A DNA stretch of 64,000 nt from Shimia isoporae (GTDB lineage: Bacteria > Pseudomonadota > Alphaproteobacteria > Rhodobacterales > Rhodobacteraceae). The notes under the pieces were generated by a model, which was not told where the DNA came from, ran no database searches, and saw only the letters and a program-made list of their open reading frames with translations. A program made the translations under genes and the position numbers. The stretch spans positions 62,001 to 126,000 of the forward strand of contig NZ_SMGR01000005.1 of NCBI RefSeq assembly GCF_004346865.1, in the 5' to 3' direction. Below, piece after piece: positions 44,131 to 52,021 of the stretch (positions are counted from its first letter, which is position 1; every line of letters begins with the position of its first letter).

Positions 44131-44562
44131 ATGCCGATTCACGCCCGTTACATCGACGCGCTCGACATCATGTATTTCACCTTCACAGGCGTCGTGACCC
44201 ACGGAGAAGTGCAGTCAAAAGCCACTGAGGTTATCGCAAAAGTGCCACCTACGGTCCGCGCCGAAGTGCTCGATTTCTCAGAAATGGAGCAGTTCGATGT
44301 CGGGTTCGGAGAGGTCATGGCGACCCTCAAACTCATTCAAGAGATCAACCAGGATGCGCTCTGGGAGAAAAGCTACTATCTCGTCAAGGGCGGCAAGCTT
44401 TCACCACATGTCGTGACAATGATAACGTCGCTGTCCAAAGTGATCGGCGCGCAATACAGCATCGACGTCAGCGACGACCTTGAGGAAGCCCTGGCCACTA
44501 TGGATCTTCCAGGGGAAGCCGTGACGCACTTCACAGCATCAGCGGTTATGGCAGCTCAGTAG
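44131..44562 (+). CDS. STAS-like small protein B
   Basis: A 143-residue paralogue of the preceding protein. Shared points are the start M-P-[IV]-H, the F-x-G-x-V-[TS]-x-x-[ED]-V segment and the D-[FL]-[ST] stretch after about residue 48. It is likely cytoplasmic. Its last bases overlap the end of the converging gshA gene by 7 bp. Function is unknown; single-domain STAS-like proteins often regulate sigma factors or signalling, but no partner is present here. Confidence 0.65.
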   Translation: MPIHARYIDALDIMYFTFTGVVTHGEVQSKATEVIAKVPPTVRAEVLDFSEMEQFDVGFGEVMATLKLIQEINQDALWEKSYYLVKGGKLSPHVVTMITSLSKVIGAQYSIDVSDDLEEALATMDLPGEAVTHFTASAVMAAQ

Positions 44563-45926
44563 CTGTAGTCCCCATAAATCCGGCTTAGATCGCCGTTCCA
44601 GTCGCCGTGAAAACGGTCCAACAATTCGTCCGCGGGCACTTTGCCGCTTTCGACACTGTCTTTCAGAGCATTCAGGAAGTGTGTCTCGTCCGGCACCAAC
44701 CCGCCCGCGCCCGGGCGCGCCCGCGCTTTCAGCCCGGCCTCGGATATCGCCAATACTTCCCGCGCCAGATCGTGCATTTTCAGGCCACCGACTTCGGCCT
44801 GCAGGCCGTCGACGCTTGCTGCCACTCGCAACGCTTCTCGTGTCTCGTCGTCCCATCCTTTGGCAATGTCCCATGCGGCGTCCAAAGCCGTCTGATCATA
44901 CATCAGCCCCACCCAGAAAGCAGGTAATGCGCAAAGGCGCCGCCAGGGTCCACCATCCGCGCCCCGCATCTCCATGTATTTCTTTATCCGCGCTTCAGGA
45001 AATGCTGTGGTCAGGTGGTCTGCCCAGTCGCTCAGCGTCGGAGTTTCCCCTGGAAGTGCAGGCAATTCACCTTTGAGAAAGTCGCGGAAGGACATGCCCA
45101 GCGCATCAATGTATTTCCCGTCGCGGTAGACGAAATACATAGGCACATCGAGTCCATACTGAACCCAGCGCTCGAAACCGAAGCCATCCTCGAAAACAAA
45201 TGGCAGCATACCCGTCCGCGCGGCGTCCAGATCGCGCCAAACACGGCTGCGCCAGCTCTTGTGCCCGTTGGGTTTGCCGTCAAGGAATGGAGAGTTGGCA
45301 AACAGAGCCGTCGCCACTGGCTGCAGGCTTAGGGCGACGCGCAGTTTCTGCACCATGTCCGCCTCGCTTTCAAAGTCGAGGTTCACCTGCACAGTGCAAG
45401 TCCGGTACATCATGGTTTTCCCCATAGTGCCGACCCGGTCCATGTAGTCGGTCATCAGCTTGTAACGCCCCTTCGGCATCACCGGCATTTCCTCGTGCGT
45501 CCACTCCGGTGCCGCACCCAGACCAATAAAGCCGACCCCGATCTTGTCGGCGATATCTTTCACATCGCGAAGATGCTCATTCACTTCGTCACAGGTCTGG
45601 TGGATGTTTTCAAGCGGCGCACCGGACAGCTCCAACTGGCCACCCGGTTCAAGACTGACGTTCGCACCATCCTTTTCAAGACCGATCAGCTTGCCGCCTT
45701 CTTCCAGAGGGGTCCAGCCGTGGCCGTCACGCAGCCCTTCCAGGACCGCCAGAATCGAACGCTCGCCTTCATAGGGCAAAGGCTTGTGCGTGTCCTTGCA
45801 GTACCCGAATTTCTCGTGTTCCGTGCCAATGCGCCAGTCTTCACGGGGTTTACAGCCCGAAGACAGGTACTCTGCCAACTGGTCGTGATGCTCAATCGGG
45901 CCGCCGCCGGACTGGGGAATGGACAT
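44556..45926 (-). CDS. gshA: Glutamate-cysteine ligase, GCS2 family
   Basis: A 456-residue ligase of the plant/alphaproteobacterial GCS2 type. Hallmarks are W-R-I-G-T-E-H-E-K-F-G near residue 33, the V-S-L-E-P-G-G-Q-L-E-L-S-G-A motif and M-M-Y-R-T-C-T-V-Q-V-N-L-D-F. It makes gamma-glutamylcysteine, the first step of glutathione synthesis. The start M-S-I-P-Q at 45926 is chosen; an in-frame ATG lies six codons upstream. The gene stands alone. Confidence 0.94.
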   Translation of the reverse strand: MSIPQSGGGPIEHHDQLAEYLSSGCKPREDWRIGTEHEKFGYCKDTHKPLPYEGERSILAVLEGLRDGHGWTPLEEGGKLIGLEKDGANVSLEPGGQLELSGAPLENIHQTCDEVNEHLRDVKDIADKIGVGFIGLGAAPEWTHEEMPVMPKGRYKLMTDYMDRVGTMGKTMMYRTCTVQVNLDFESEADMVQKLRVALSLQPVATALFANSPFLDGKPNGHKSWRSRVWRDLDAARTGMLPFVFEDGFGFERWVQYGLDVPMYFVYRDGKYIDALGMSFRDFLKGELPALPGETPTLSDWADHLTTAFPEARIKKYMEMRGADGGPWRRLCALPAFWVGLMYDQTALDAAWDIAKGWDDETREALRVAASVDGLQAEVGGLKMHDLAREVLAISEAGLKARARPGAGGLVPDETHFLNALKDSVESGKVPADELLDRFHGDWNGDLSRIYGDYSY

Positions 45927-46007
45927 GGGCTCGCTCCGCTCCAAAACTGTCGTGGCGTTCAGTGGTGGGCCGATTTGTCGGGACTGTCAATGTGCTCTCG
46001 CGCACAG

Positions 46008-46517
46008 TTAACTCAGACGACGGTCATCCTTTGCCCAGATCAACACTGGCTCCGGCTTCTGCTCCTGTAGTTTTACCAACATTTGTTCGGTTTGCAGCCC
46101 CGGCAAACTGGCGAACGCATCAAACAGCGTCTCCCCCCCTTCAGCATTCACAGGGATGTGAAGCGGTTGACGTCCCGGTTGGTATAGCGCCCAAACTGCG
46201 GGTTTGCTCCGCCCGTCAAGCACAAGGCGGCTCAATCCTCGGATAGACACGCTGCCGCCGTTGAGCGGCCCGAAATATGCGACTTCGCCTTCGTCGACTT
46301 GCACAACACCCGGTCCACCGGCGCCCCGTCGAAAACGGGCACGCTGGATGCCACTGACGACCAAGGCGATGCCGGCGATCACCACAGCAAACCCCACCCA
46401 ACGCAAAATACCAGCGCCGCTGGCCCACAAGAGACCGATGGCCAAAACGCCAAGCCCTATCAGAACCTCTCGCCACTTCGCGATGGCAGCCTGCGCTTCA
46501 GGTCTTATGAAACTCAC
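46008..46517 (-). CDS. Hypothetical membrane protein (169 aa)
   Basis: A 169-residue protein starting with GTG, which overlaps the GNAT stop by 4 bp (GTGA). Two helices (about 20-36 and 40-56) are followed by a soluble beta-rich domain (about 63-160) with V-D-E-G-E-V-A-Y-F-G-P and W-A-L-Y-Q-P-G-R-Q-P-L. No named family is recognised. It is the last gene of a three-gene unit with rsmE and GNAT. Confidence 0.7.
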   Translation of the reverse strand: MSFIRPEAQAAIAKWREVLIGLGVLAIGLLWASGAGILRWVGFAVVIAGIALVVSGIQRARFRRGAGGPGVVQVDEGEVAYFGPLNGGSVSIRGLSRLVLDGRSKPAVWALYQPGRQPLHIPVNAEGGETLFDAFASLPGLQTEQMLVKLQEQKPEPVLIWAKDDRRLS

Positions 46518-47359
46518 TGTGCGTCCTCCCCATGGAACATTGCCATCGACATGCTACCTTTGCGCTGAAATCCGATGGCCTCATAGGCTCGCGCAGCAGG
46601 TTCGTTGGCAGCAAACAGGATGGCCTGCTTGACACCTCGCTCTCGCGCCTCTGCCAAATGCAGCGCCACAGCCCGCCGCGCCAGCCCTTGCCCGCGCGTT
46701 TCCGGTGGGGTGAACACAGCTCCGATCTGCACAGCGTCTCCCGCTTGGGCATTGAAACCAGTCATTGCAACCGGCAGACCCTGTTTGAACAAGATCCGGT
46801 GGCTGCCCCGCGCAATATACCCGTCTATATCCTCTGCTGCTGCCGCGTAACGCTGTGCCTCAGGCGTTCCCAAAACTTCCCCGTGATAAACGGCTCGCCA
46901 CTGTGTCGCCAACAAACGCAGACTGTCGTCAATCGGAACGACTTCAAAACCGGCGCAGTCAGGGATCAGCATCTGGTCAAGCGCGAGAACATAGCCAGGC
47001 TCTTCAGGGTTGAACGCCATTGGACAACCAGCCAATCCGGTTGCTTCCAGAAAATCCGCAACTTGTCGGGAATCCCCACTACATCCCAATAACTTTCGCC
47101 CTCGCCACATGGGAGCAGTGGCGGCCCAGTCAACAGCCCTAGCGTCGGGTGCTTGCAGGAGAATGAACCCACTGTTGCTGATGCCGAACACACCCAGCGT
47201 GGAACCGGTCTGCGCCCATACCCGCATCCCGTAGGCGTCGCTGCTGCCAAGTCCATGTGCCTCGAGATTGCTCAGGAAAAACATCGAACTCTGGATACGT
47301 TCCTTGAGGAACACGACAACCTTGTCCAGATCATTTCCGCCGACCTCCTCCCAGCTCAT
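46514..47359 (-). CDS. GNAT-family N-acetyltransferase
   Basis: A 281-residue protein with a C-terminal GNAT domain. The acetyl-CoA loop appears as V-F-T-P-P-E-T-R-G-Q-G-L-A-R-R-A-V-A near residues 209-226, and R-A-Y-E-A-I-G-F follows. The N-terminal half is a second, diverged GNAT-like region. The start at 47359 overlaps the rsmE stop (ATGA). The substrate is unknown. Confidence 0.8.
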   Translation of the reverse strand: MSWEEVGGNDLDKVVVFLKERIQSSMFFLSNLEAHGLGSSDAYGMRVWAQTGSTLGVFGISNSGFILLQAPDARAVDWAATAPMWRGRKLLGCSGDSRQVADFLEATGLAGCPMAFNPEEPGYVLALDQMLIPDCAGFEVVPIDDSLRLLATQWRAVYHGEVLGTPEAQRYAAAAEDIDGYIARGSHRILFKQGLPVAMTGFNAQAGDAVQIGAVFTPPETRGQGLARRAVALHLAEARERGVKQAILFAANEPAARAYEAIGFQRKGSMSMAMFHGEDAQ

Positions 47360-48081
47360 GACCAGTCGCCCAGCGCTTGCTGCCAAATCGTCATGGCAGC
47401 CACTGCAGCCGTATCCGCCCGCAAGATCCGCGGCCCCAAACTGACCACATGCGCAAACGGCAAGGACTTAAGCTTCGCCCTTTCCCCTTCCGAAAAGCCG
47501 CCTTCCGGTCCAATCAGAATGGCCCACTGTTTCGCAGAGGATGCTGCCAGCTGCTTGGCCGCGCCAACCTCTGCCTCATCACAAAACATCAACTGCCGCC
47601 CATCAGGCCACTCAGTCAACAGCCGCTCCAACTTGGTCAGCTCGGCCACTTCAGGCACATAAGTCCCGCCACATTGCTCTGCCGCCTCAACCGCATGGGC
47701 CTGCAACCGGTCCTGCCTGATGCGTTCGGAATTGGTAAACTCAGTCGCCACCGGCACGATCCGTGCCGCACCCATCTCAGCTGCTTTCTCTACGATAAAA
47801 TCAGTACGCGCCTTCTTGATCGGCGCGAAACACAGCCACAGGTCGGGCGGCATCTGCAACGGCTTCGTCTGTTTACAACAGACCAACTCCCCGTTGCGCT
47901 TATTGGCAATACTGATCTCGCAATACCATTCACCATCGCGGCCGTTAAACACCAAAACCGGGTCGCCAACGGCCATCCGCATCACGCCGAACAAGTAATG
48001 CGCTTGGTCCCGCACCAGAGGAATGGTTTGCCCTTCCCCCAGCCCCTGCTCTACATACAATCTGACTTTTGCCTGTTTCAT
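47356..48081 (-). CDS. rsmE: 16S rRNA (uracil1498-N3)-methyltransferase RsmE
   Basis: A 241-residue SPOUT methyltransferase. The knot region reads L-I-G-P-E-G-G-F-S-E-G-E near residues 190-201 and L-G-P-R-I-L-R-A-D-T-A near 218-228. It methylates N3 of U1498 in 16S rRNA. It is divergent from ubiA with only 12 bp between the starts, so promoters must overlap coding DNA. It leads the operon with GNAT and the membrane protein gene. Confidence 0.94.
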   Translation of the reverse strand: MKQAKVRLYVEQGLGEGQTIPLVRDQAHYLFGVMRMAVGDPVLVFNGRDGEWYCEISIANKRNGELVCCKQTKPLQMPPDLWLCFAPIKKARTDFIVEKAAEMGAARIVPVATEFTNSERIRQDRLQAHAVEAAEQCGGTYVPEVAELTKLERLLTEWPDGRQLMFCDEAEVGAAKQLAASSAKQWAILIGPEGGFSEGERAKLKSLPFAHVVSLGPRILRADTAAVAAMTIWQQALGDWS

Positions 48082-48093
48082 GGGAACCTACAT

Positions 48094-49074
48094 ATGGCCG
48101 ACACGCGCCCAACGGAAGAACCAACCGCGCAAGACCCCAAAGGTCAGGTCTCTGATGCCGTCAAAGGCAATTGGGTCGACCATATCGCGCCCGCGTTCTC
48201 CCGTCCGTATCTGCGCCTGTCCCGCGCCGACCGGCCAATTGGCACGTGGCTCCTCCTGCTGCCATGTTGGATGGGTCTTGCCCTTGCAATGCTCAGCACT
48301 CAAGAAGCCTCTCTGAACGATCTCTGGATCGCAGTGGGTTGCGCGCTCGGATCCTTCCTGATGCGCGGTGCAGGCTGTACTTGGAACGACATCACTGATC
48401 GAGAGTTCGATGCACAGGTCGAGCGCACCCGCTCCCGCCCAATCCCCTCGGGCCAAGTCACCGCCAAACAGGCTGCCGCATGGATGGTCCTTCAGGCGGC
48501 CATCGCCTTCGGCATCCTGCTCACATTCAACACGGCCGCGATTTTTCTGGGCATTCTGTCGCTCCTGCCCGTTGCGATCTATCCTTTCGCCAAACGGTTT
48601 ACGTGGTGGCCACAGGTTTTTCTCGGCATCGCGTTCAACTGGGGTGCGCTGCTAGCATGGACAGCTCACACCGGCGAGCTTCAGGCTCCCGCCATCGCTC
48701 TTTATGCCGCCGGAATCGCCTGGACGCTTTTTTACGACACGATCTACGCACATCAGGACACGGAGGACGATGCGCTGATCGGTGTCAAATCCACCGCACG
48801 CCTGTTCGCTGAAAAAACCCCACAGTGGCTTCAATTCTTCTTGATCCTGACCGTTTCGCTGATGGGCGTTGCCACAGTTATGGCGGCAATAGAAGCGTCC
48901 GCCATCGCCCTGCTCATCGCTCTTCTGGGGCCTGTAATCATGGGCTGGCACATGCAATGGCAGCTCCGGATGCTCAAAACCGACGACCCCGACCGCTTAC
49001 TGATGCTCTTCAGATCCAACCGAGACACGGGCTTGATCGCCGTCGCGTTTTTCGGTTTCGCCCTGTTCCTGTGA
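48094..49074 (+). CDS. ubiA: 4-hydroxybenzoate octaprenyltransferase UbiA
   Basis: A 326-residue membrane prenyltransferase. The first Asp-rich motif is in C-T-W-N-D-I-T-D-R-E-F-D and the second in Y-D-T-I-Y-A-H-Q-D-T-E-D-D, both needed for Mg-diphosphate binding. Eight to nine helices are visible. The N terminus has a soluble extension of about 30 residues. It attaches the polyprenyl chain to 4-hydroxybenzoate in ubiquinone synthesis. The ATG at 48094 is chosen; the frame upstream lies antisense to rsmE. Confidence 0.93.
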   Translation: MADTRPTEEPTAQDPKGQVSDAVKGNWVDHIAPAFSRPYLRLSRADRPIGTWLLLLPCWMGLALAMLSTQEASLNDLWIAVGCALGSFLMRGAGCTWNDITDREFDAQVERTRSRPIPSGQVTAKQAAAWMVLQAAIAFGILLTFNTAAIFLGILSLLPVAIYPFAKRFTWWPQVFLGIAFNWGALLAWTAHTGELQAPAIALYAAGIAWTLFYDTIYAHQDTEDDALIGVKSTARLFAEKTPQWLQFFLILTVSLMGVATVMAAIEASAIALLIALLGPVIMGWHMQWQLRMLKTDDPDRLLMLFRSNRDTGLIAVAFFGFALFL

Positions 49075-49131
49075 TTGCAAGCCCGACCCTCAGCGCGTAT
49101 CTATCGCCCAGACCAGAAAAATAAGACCTGA

Positions 49132-51258
49132 ATGCGACTCTCCTCCCTTCTTATCGTCTTCGCGACCTTCGCCACTGCCGGGCTCCTGTCGGTCGTAGCC
49201 GCCAGCTTGTCTGCCGACCTGATCGAAAACACCTCCAAGGAAGCCGTTAAACGCGAGCTCTCGTTGGCTGGACAGGATTGGACAGAAGTGCACGCGGAAG
49301 GCCTTCAGGTGTTTCTGGCTGGCACAGCCCCGACCGAAGCCGACCGGTTCCGTGCCATGACCGCAGCCGGTCGAATCGTCGACGCGGCACGGGTGATCGA
49401 CAATATGCAAGTCACCGCCACAGCCGACATAGCGCCACCCCGGTTCTCAGTAGAAATCTTGCGCAACGATGCCGGTATCTCGCTCATCGGATTGATCCCC
49501 GAGAACTCCGACCGTGACGGCATCCTGCGCTCGATCCGCAAGCTTGCCGGAACACAGGACGTCACCGATCTGCTGGAAACCGCGGAATACGATGCGCCCA
49601 TCGCGTGGCAGGAAAGCCTGAACTACGCCATAAGCGCGCTGCGCGACTTGCCTCGCTCGAAAATCTCCGTCGAGGCCGGACAAGTCAGCATCACCGCAAT
49701 GGCCAACAGCCCCGAAGACCGTCAGGAACTTTCGGCCAAGCTGGTTCGCAATTCTCCGAGCGTTGTGGACGTCAACCTCAACATCTCCGCACCGCGTCCT
49801 GTCATCACCCCTTTTACCTTGCGGTTCCTGATCGACGAAAACGGATCCCGATTTGACGCCTGCTCAGCGGACACCGACCGTGCCCGCACGCGTATCCTGA
49901 CAGCGGCCCGCAACGCAGGTCTTCCTGCCGGTCGGACCGATTGCACAATCGGTCTGGGTGTGCCCTCCCCGAATTGGGCGGCAGCCGTTGAGACAGCCAT
50001 CGACGGCCTTGCCGAACTGGGGCATGGATCGGTCACGTTCTCGGATGCCGACATTACCCTGACCGCGGCTATGGGCACTGAACAGGCTTTGTTTGACCGC
50101 GTTGTCGGCGAGTTGGACAGTGACTTGCCGGACGTGTTCGCGCTGACCGCAACCTTGCCCGAAGCGCCCGAGACCGACGCAGAAGGCACAACACCCGAAT
50201 TCACAGCAACACTCAGTCCAGAAGGACTTGTTGCGCTGCGTGGACGACTCGCAAATGAAATCTCCCGCGATACAACCGAAAGCTACGCCCACGCCAAATT
50301 CGGTTCCGAACAGGTCTATATGGCTGCCCGCCTTGACGAAACCCTGCCTCAAAGCTGGCCGTTCCGTGTGATGGCGGGGCTGGACGCCTTGGCACAACTG
50401 CATCATGGCAAGTTACTGGTCACTCCTGAATCGATCTCCGTGACCGGAAAAACCGGTGACACCGAAACCAACGCGCGGATCGCTCAAATTCTGGCGGACA
50501 AGTTGTCCTCCACCGACAACTTTTCGATCGATGTGCTGTATGTAGAAGAACTCGACCCACTGGCGGCATTGCCGACTGTCGAGGAATGCATCGCGGACAT
50601 TCAGGCTTTCGCCAAGGACAACAAAATCACGTTTGAACCCGGCTCGGGTACATTGGATGCCTCCGCCGCCGATATTCTGGATAGCATCGCCGTCAAAATT
50701 TCCGACTGCCCCGAAATGCAACTCGAAATCCAAGGGCACACCGACAGCCAGGGGCGCGAGTCCATGAACCAGGCCCTGAGTCAGACCCGTGCACAATCCG
50801 TTCTGACTGCGCTACAGGATCGTCGCATCCTCACCAAAGGGTTTGTTGCCAAAGGGTATGGCGAGAGCCAGCCCATCGCCGACAACGAAACCGAAGAAGG
50901 CCGCGAAGCCAACCGCCGTATCGAGTTTGTGCTGGTAACGCCGGAAGCCGGGGAGGCCACGGCCGAAGGCGACGAATCCGAAGCAACAGCCACCGACGCA
51001 GAAGCTACGTCCGAAGAGCAAACCGCGGGCGCTGAAGCTGCGCCAGCTTCGGAAGAGACGGCAGAGGAGACACCTGCGGAGACCACTGAAGCCCCTGCAG
51101 AAACGGAAACTGCAACAACGGAAACTGCGTCCGAAGCCGTTGACACCGGCGCCGAAGAGTCCGACACCGGAAGTGAGGCAGAAGCAGAAACCGCCACCAC
51201 GGGACAGGCCGAAGAAACGGCACCGGTAGGCGAGGAGACCACAAATGACCAGAACTGA
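49132..51258 (+). CDS. OmpA-family protein with BON-like repeats and acidic tail
   Basis: A 708-residue exported protein. An N-terminal hydrophobic signal or anchor (about 5-26) is followed by a long region with BON-like repeats (for example V-F-L-A-G-T-A-P-T-E and V-S-I-T-A-M-A-N-S-P-E-D). The OmpA peptidoglycan-binding domain lies at about 490-605, with I-Q-G-H-T-D-S-Q-G near 537 and A-N-R-R-I-E-F near 599. The last 90 residues or so are low-complexity Glu/Thr/Ala. The end overlaps the next gene by 14 bp. It probably ties the envelope to peptidoglycan. Confidence 0.85.
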   Translation: MRLSSLLIVFATFATAGLLSVVAASLSADLIENTSKEAVKRELSLAGQDWTEVHAEGLQVFLAGTAPTEADRFRAMTAAGRIVDAARVIDNMQVTATADIAPPRFSVEILRNDAGISLIGLIPENSDRDGILRSIRKLAGTQDVTDLLETAEYDAPIAWQESLNYAISALRDLPRSKISVEAGQVSITAMANSPEDRQELSAKLVRNSPSVVDVNLNISAPRPVITPFTLRFLIDENGSRFDACSADTDRARTRILTAARNAGLPAGRTDCTIGLGVPSPNWAAAVETAIDGLAELGHGSVTFSDADITLTAAMGTEQALFDRVVGELDSDLPDVFALTATLPEAPETDAEGTTPEFTATLSPEGLVALRGRLANEISRDTTESYAHAKFGSEQVYMAARLDETLPQSWPFRVMAGLDALAQLHHGKLLVTPESISVTGKTGDTETNARIAQILADKLSSTDNFSIDVLYVEELDPLAALPTVEECIADIQAFAKDNKITFEPGSGTLDASAADILDSIAVKISDCPEMQLEIQGHTDSQGRESMNQALSQTRAQSVLTALQDRRILTKGFVAKGYGESQPIADNETEEGREANRRIEFVLVTPEAGEATAEGDESEATATDAEATSEEQTAGAEAAPASEETAEETPAETTEAPAETETATTETASEAVDTGAEESDTGSEAEAETATTGQAEETAPVGEETTNDQN

Positions 51259-51571
51259 GTTCATCCTGACCACCGCAGTGATCCTGTTTGTCGCGTTCTG
51301 CATGGGCTGGTTTGCCAACTGGCTGGTGCACCGTTTCACCCGCGTGGCACAGTCTGACGTGGATGAATTGGAGCGCATGAGCCAAGAGCTTCACGAAGCG
51401 GAAGAAACACGGGATCAGGCGATCACCTACCTGCAACAGCGCGAGGCCGAGCTGACCAACCAGCTCACCCAGACCGAAGCTGAACTGCGTGCCGCCATGG
51501 ACGGCCTGCGCGATGCGCGCGCAGAAGCAGAAGAAATGCGCGCCTACGTGGAGCGATTGAACGCTTCATAA
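51245..51571 (+). CDS. Membrane-anchored coiled-coil protein (108 aa)
   Basis: A 108-residue protein. One helix (about 5-25) is followed by a long coiled coil (about 36-106) rich in Glu, Gln, Arg and Leu at heptad spacing. It overlaps the OmpA-family gene by 14 bp in another frame and probably works with it in the envelope. A strong terminator follows. No family name is assigned. Confidence 0.75.
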   Translation: MTRTEFILTTAVILFVAFCMGWFANWLVHRFTRVAQSDVDELERMSQELHEAEETRDQAITYLQQREAELTNQLTQTEAELRAAMDGLRDARAEAEEMRAYVERLNAS

Positions 51572-51591
51572 GGCGACACCCTAGAAACACC

Positions 51592-51625
51592 AAAGGCCAG
51601 TCTCTTTCCGGAGGCTGGCCTTTTT
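51592..51625 (+). terminator. Rho-independent terminator after the coiled-coil gene
   Basis: AAAGGCCAG (51592-51600) pairs perfectly with CTGGCCTTT (51615-51623), with the T-tract continuing to 51625. The loop contains an inner TCCGGA. It ends the ompA-coiled-coil unit. Confidence 0.85.
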
Positions 51626-51643
51626 GTGACCCTATCCAACGGC

Positions 51644-51973
51644 CTACTTTGACGTACCCAACACCACACCGGCCGCCTGCAGCACCTGCCGCTGCGGCTT
51701 ATAGAAAATCCAGTTGTTGATCTTCTTGCCGCGCACCAATCCAGCCGCGCTCAGCTTCTTCATATGTGCGCTCACCGTGGGCTGAGACAGATCCAGCTTG
51801 TCGACAATCCGCCCCACACAAACGCCATCGTCCACCAAATCCCCATCCACCTGCGGGGCGAAATGCGGGCGCGGGTCCAGCAGCCAAAGCATGATCTGCA
51901 AGCGTACCGGGCTGGACAGCGCGGCAAAGACTTTTGCCTGCGCCGTCACCGACTCAGTTGACTCCCCAATCAT
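51644..51973 (-). CDS. ArsR-family transcriptional regulator
   Basis: A 109-residue regulator with an ArsR winged helix: A-K-V-F-A-A-L-S-S-P-V-R-L-Q-I-M near the start, L-S-Q-P-T-V-S-A-H-M-K-K-L in the recognition region and W-I-F-Y-K-P after the wing. There is no typical Cys metal pair next to the HTH, but one Cys lies just before it (D-G-V-C-V-G). The ATG at 51973 is chosen over a TTG at 51988. It is divergent from the PLP decarboxylase gene, with an operator-like dyad between. Confidence 0.85.
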   Translation of the reverse strand: MIGESTESVTAQAKVFAALSSPVRLQIMLWLLDPRPHFAPQVDGDLVDDGVCVGRIVDKLDLSQPTVSAHMKKLSAAGLVRGKKINNWIFYKPQRQVLQAAGVVLGTSK

Positions 51974-51983
51974 ATCGTCAATT

Positions 51984-51998
51984 ATCAATATAGTTGAT
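51984..51998. promoter_or_regulatory. ATCAA-N5-TTGAT dyad between the ArsR and decarboxylase genes
   Basis: The perfect inverted repeat ATCAA-TATAG-TTGAT lies 11 bp upstream of the ArsR ATG and 24 bp before the decarboxylase start, in an AT-rich stretch. Size and place fit an autoregulatory ArsR operator controlling both genes. Confidence 0.55.
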
Positions 51999-52021
51999 TC
52001 CCTATATAGACTGATCTCGAT

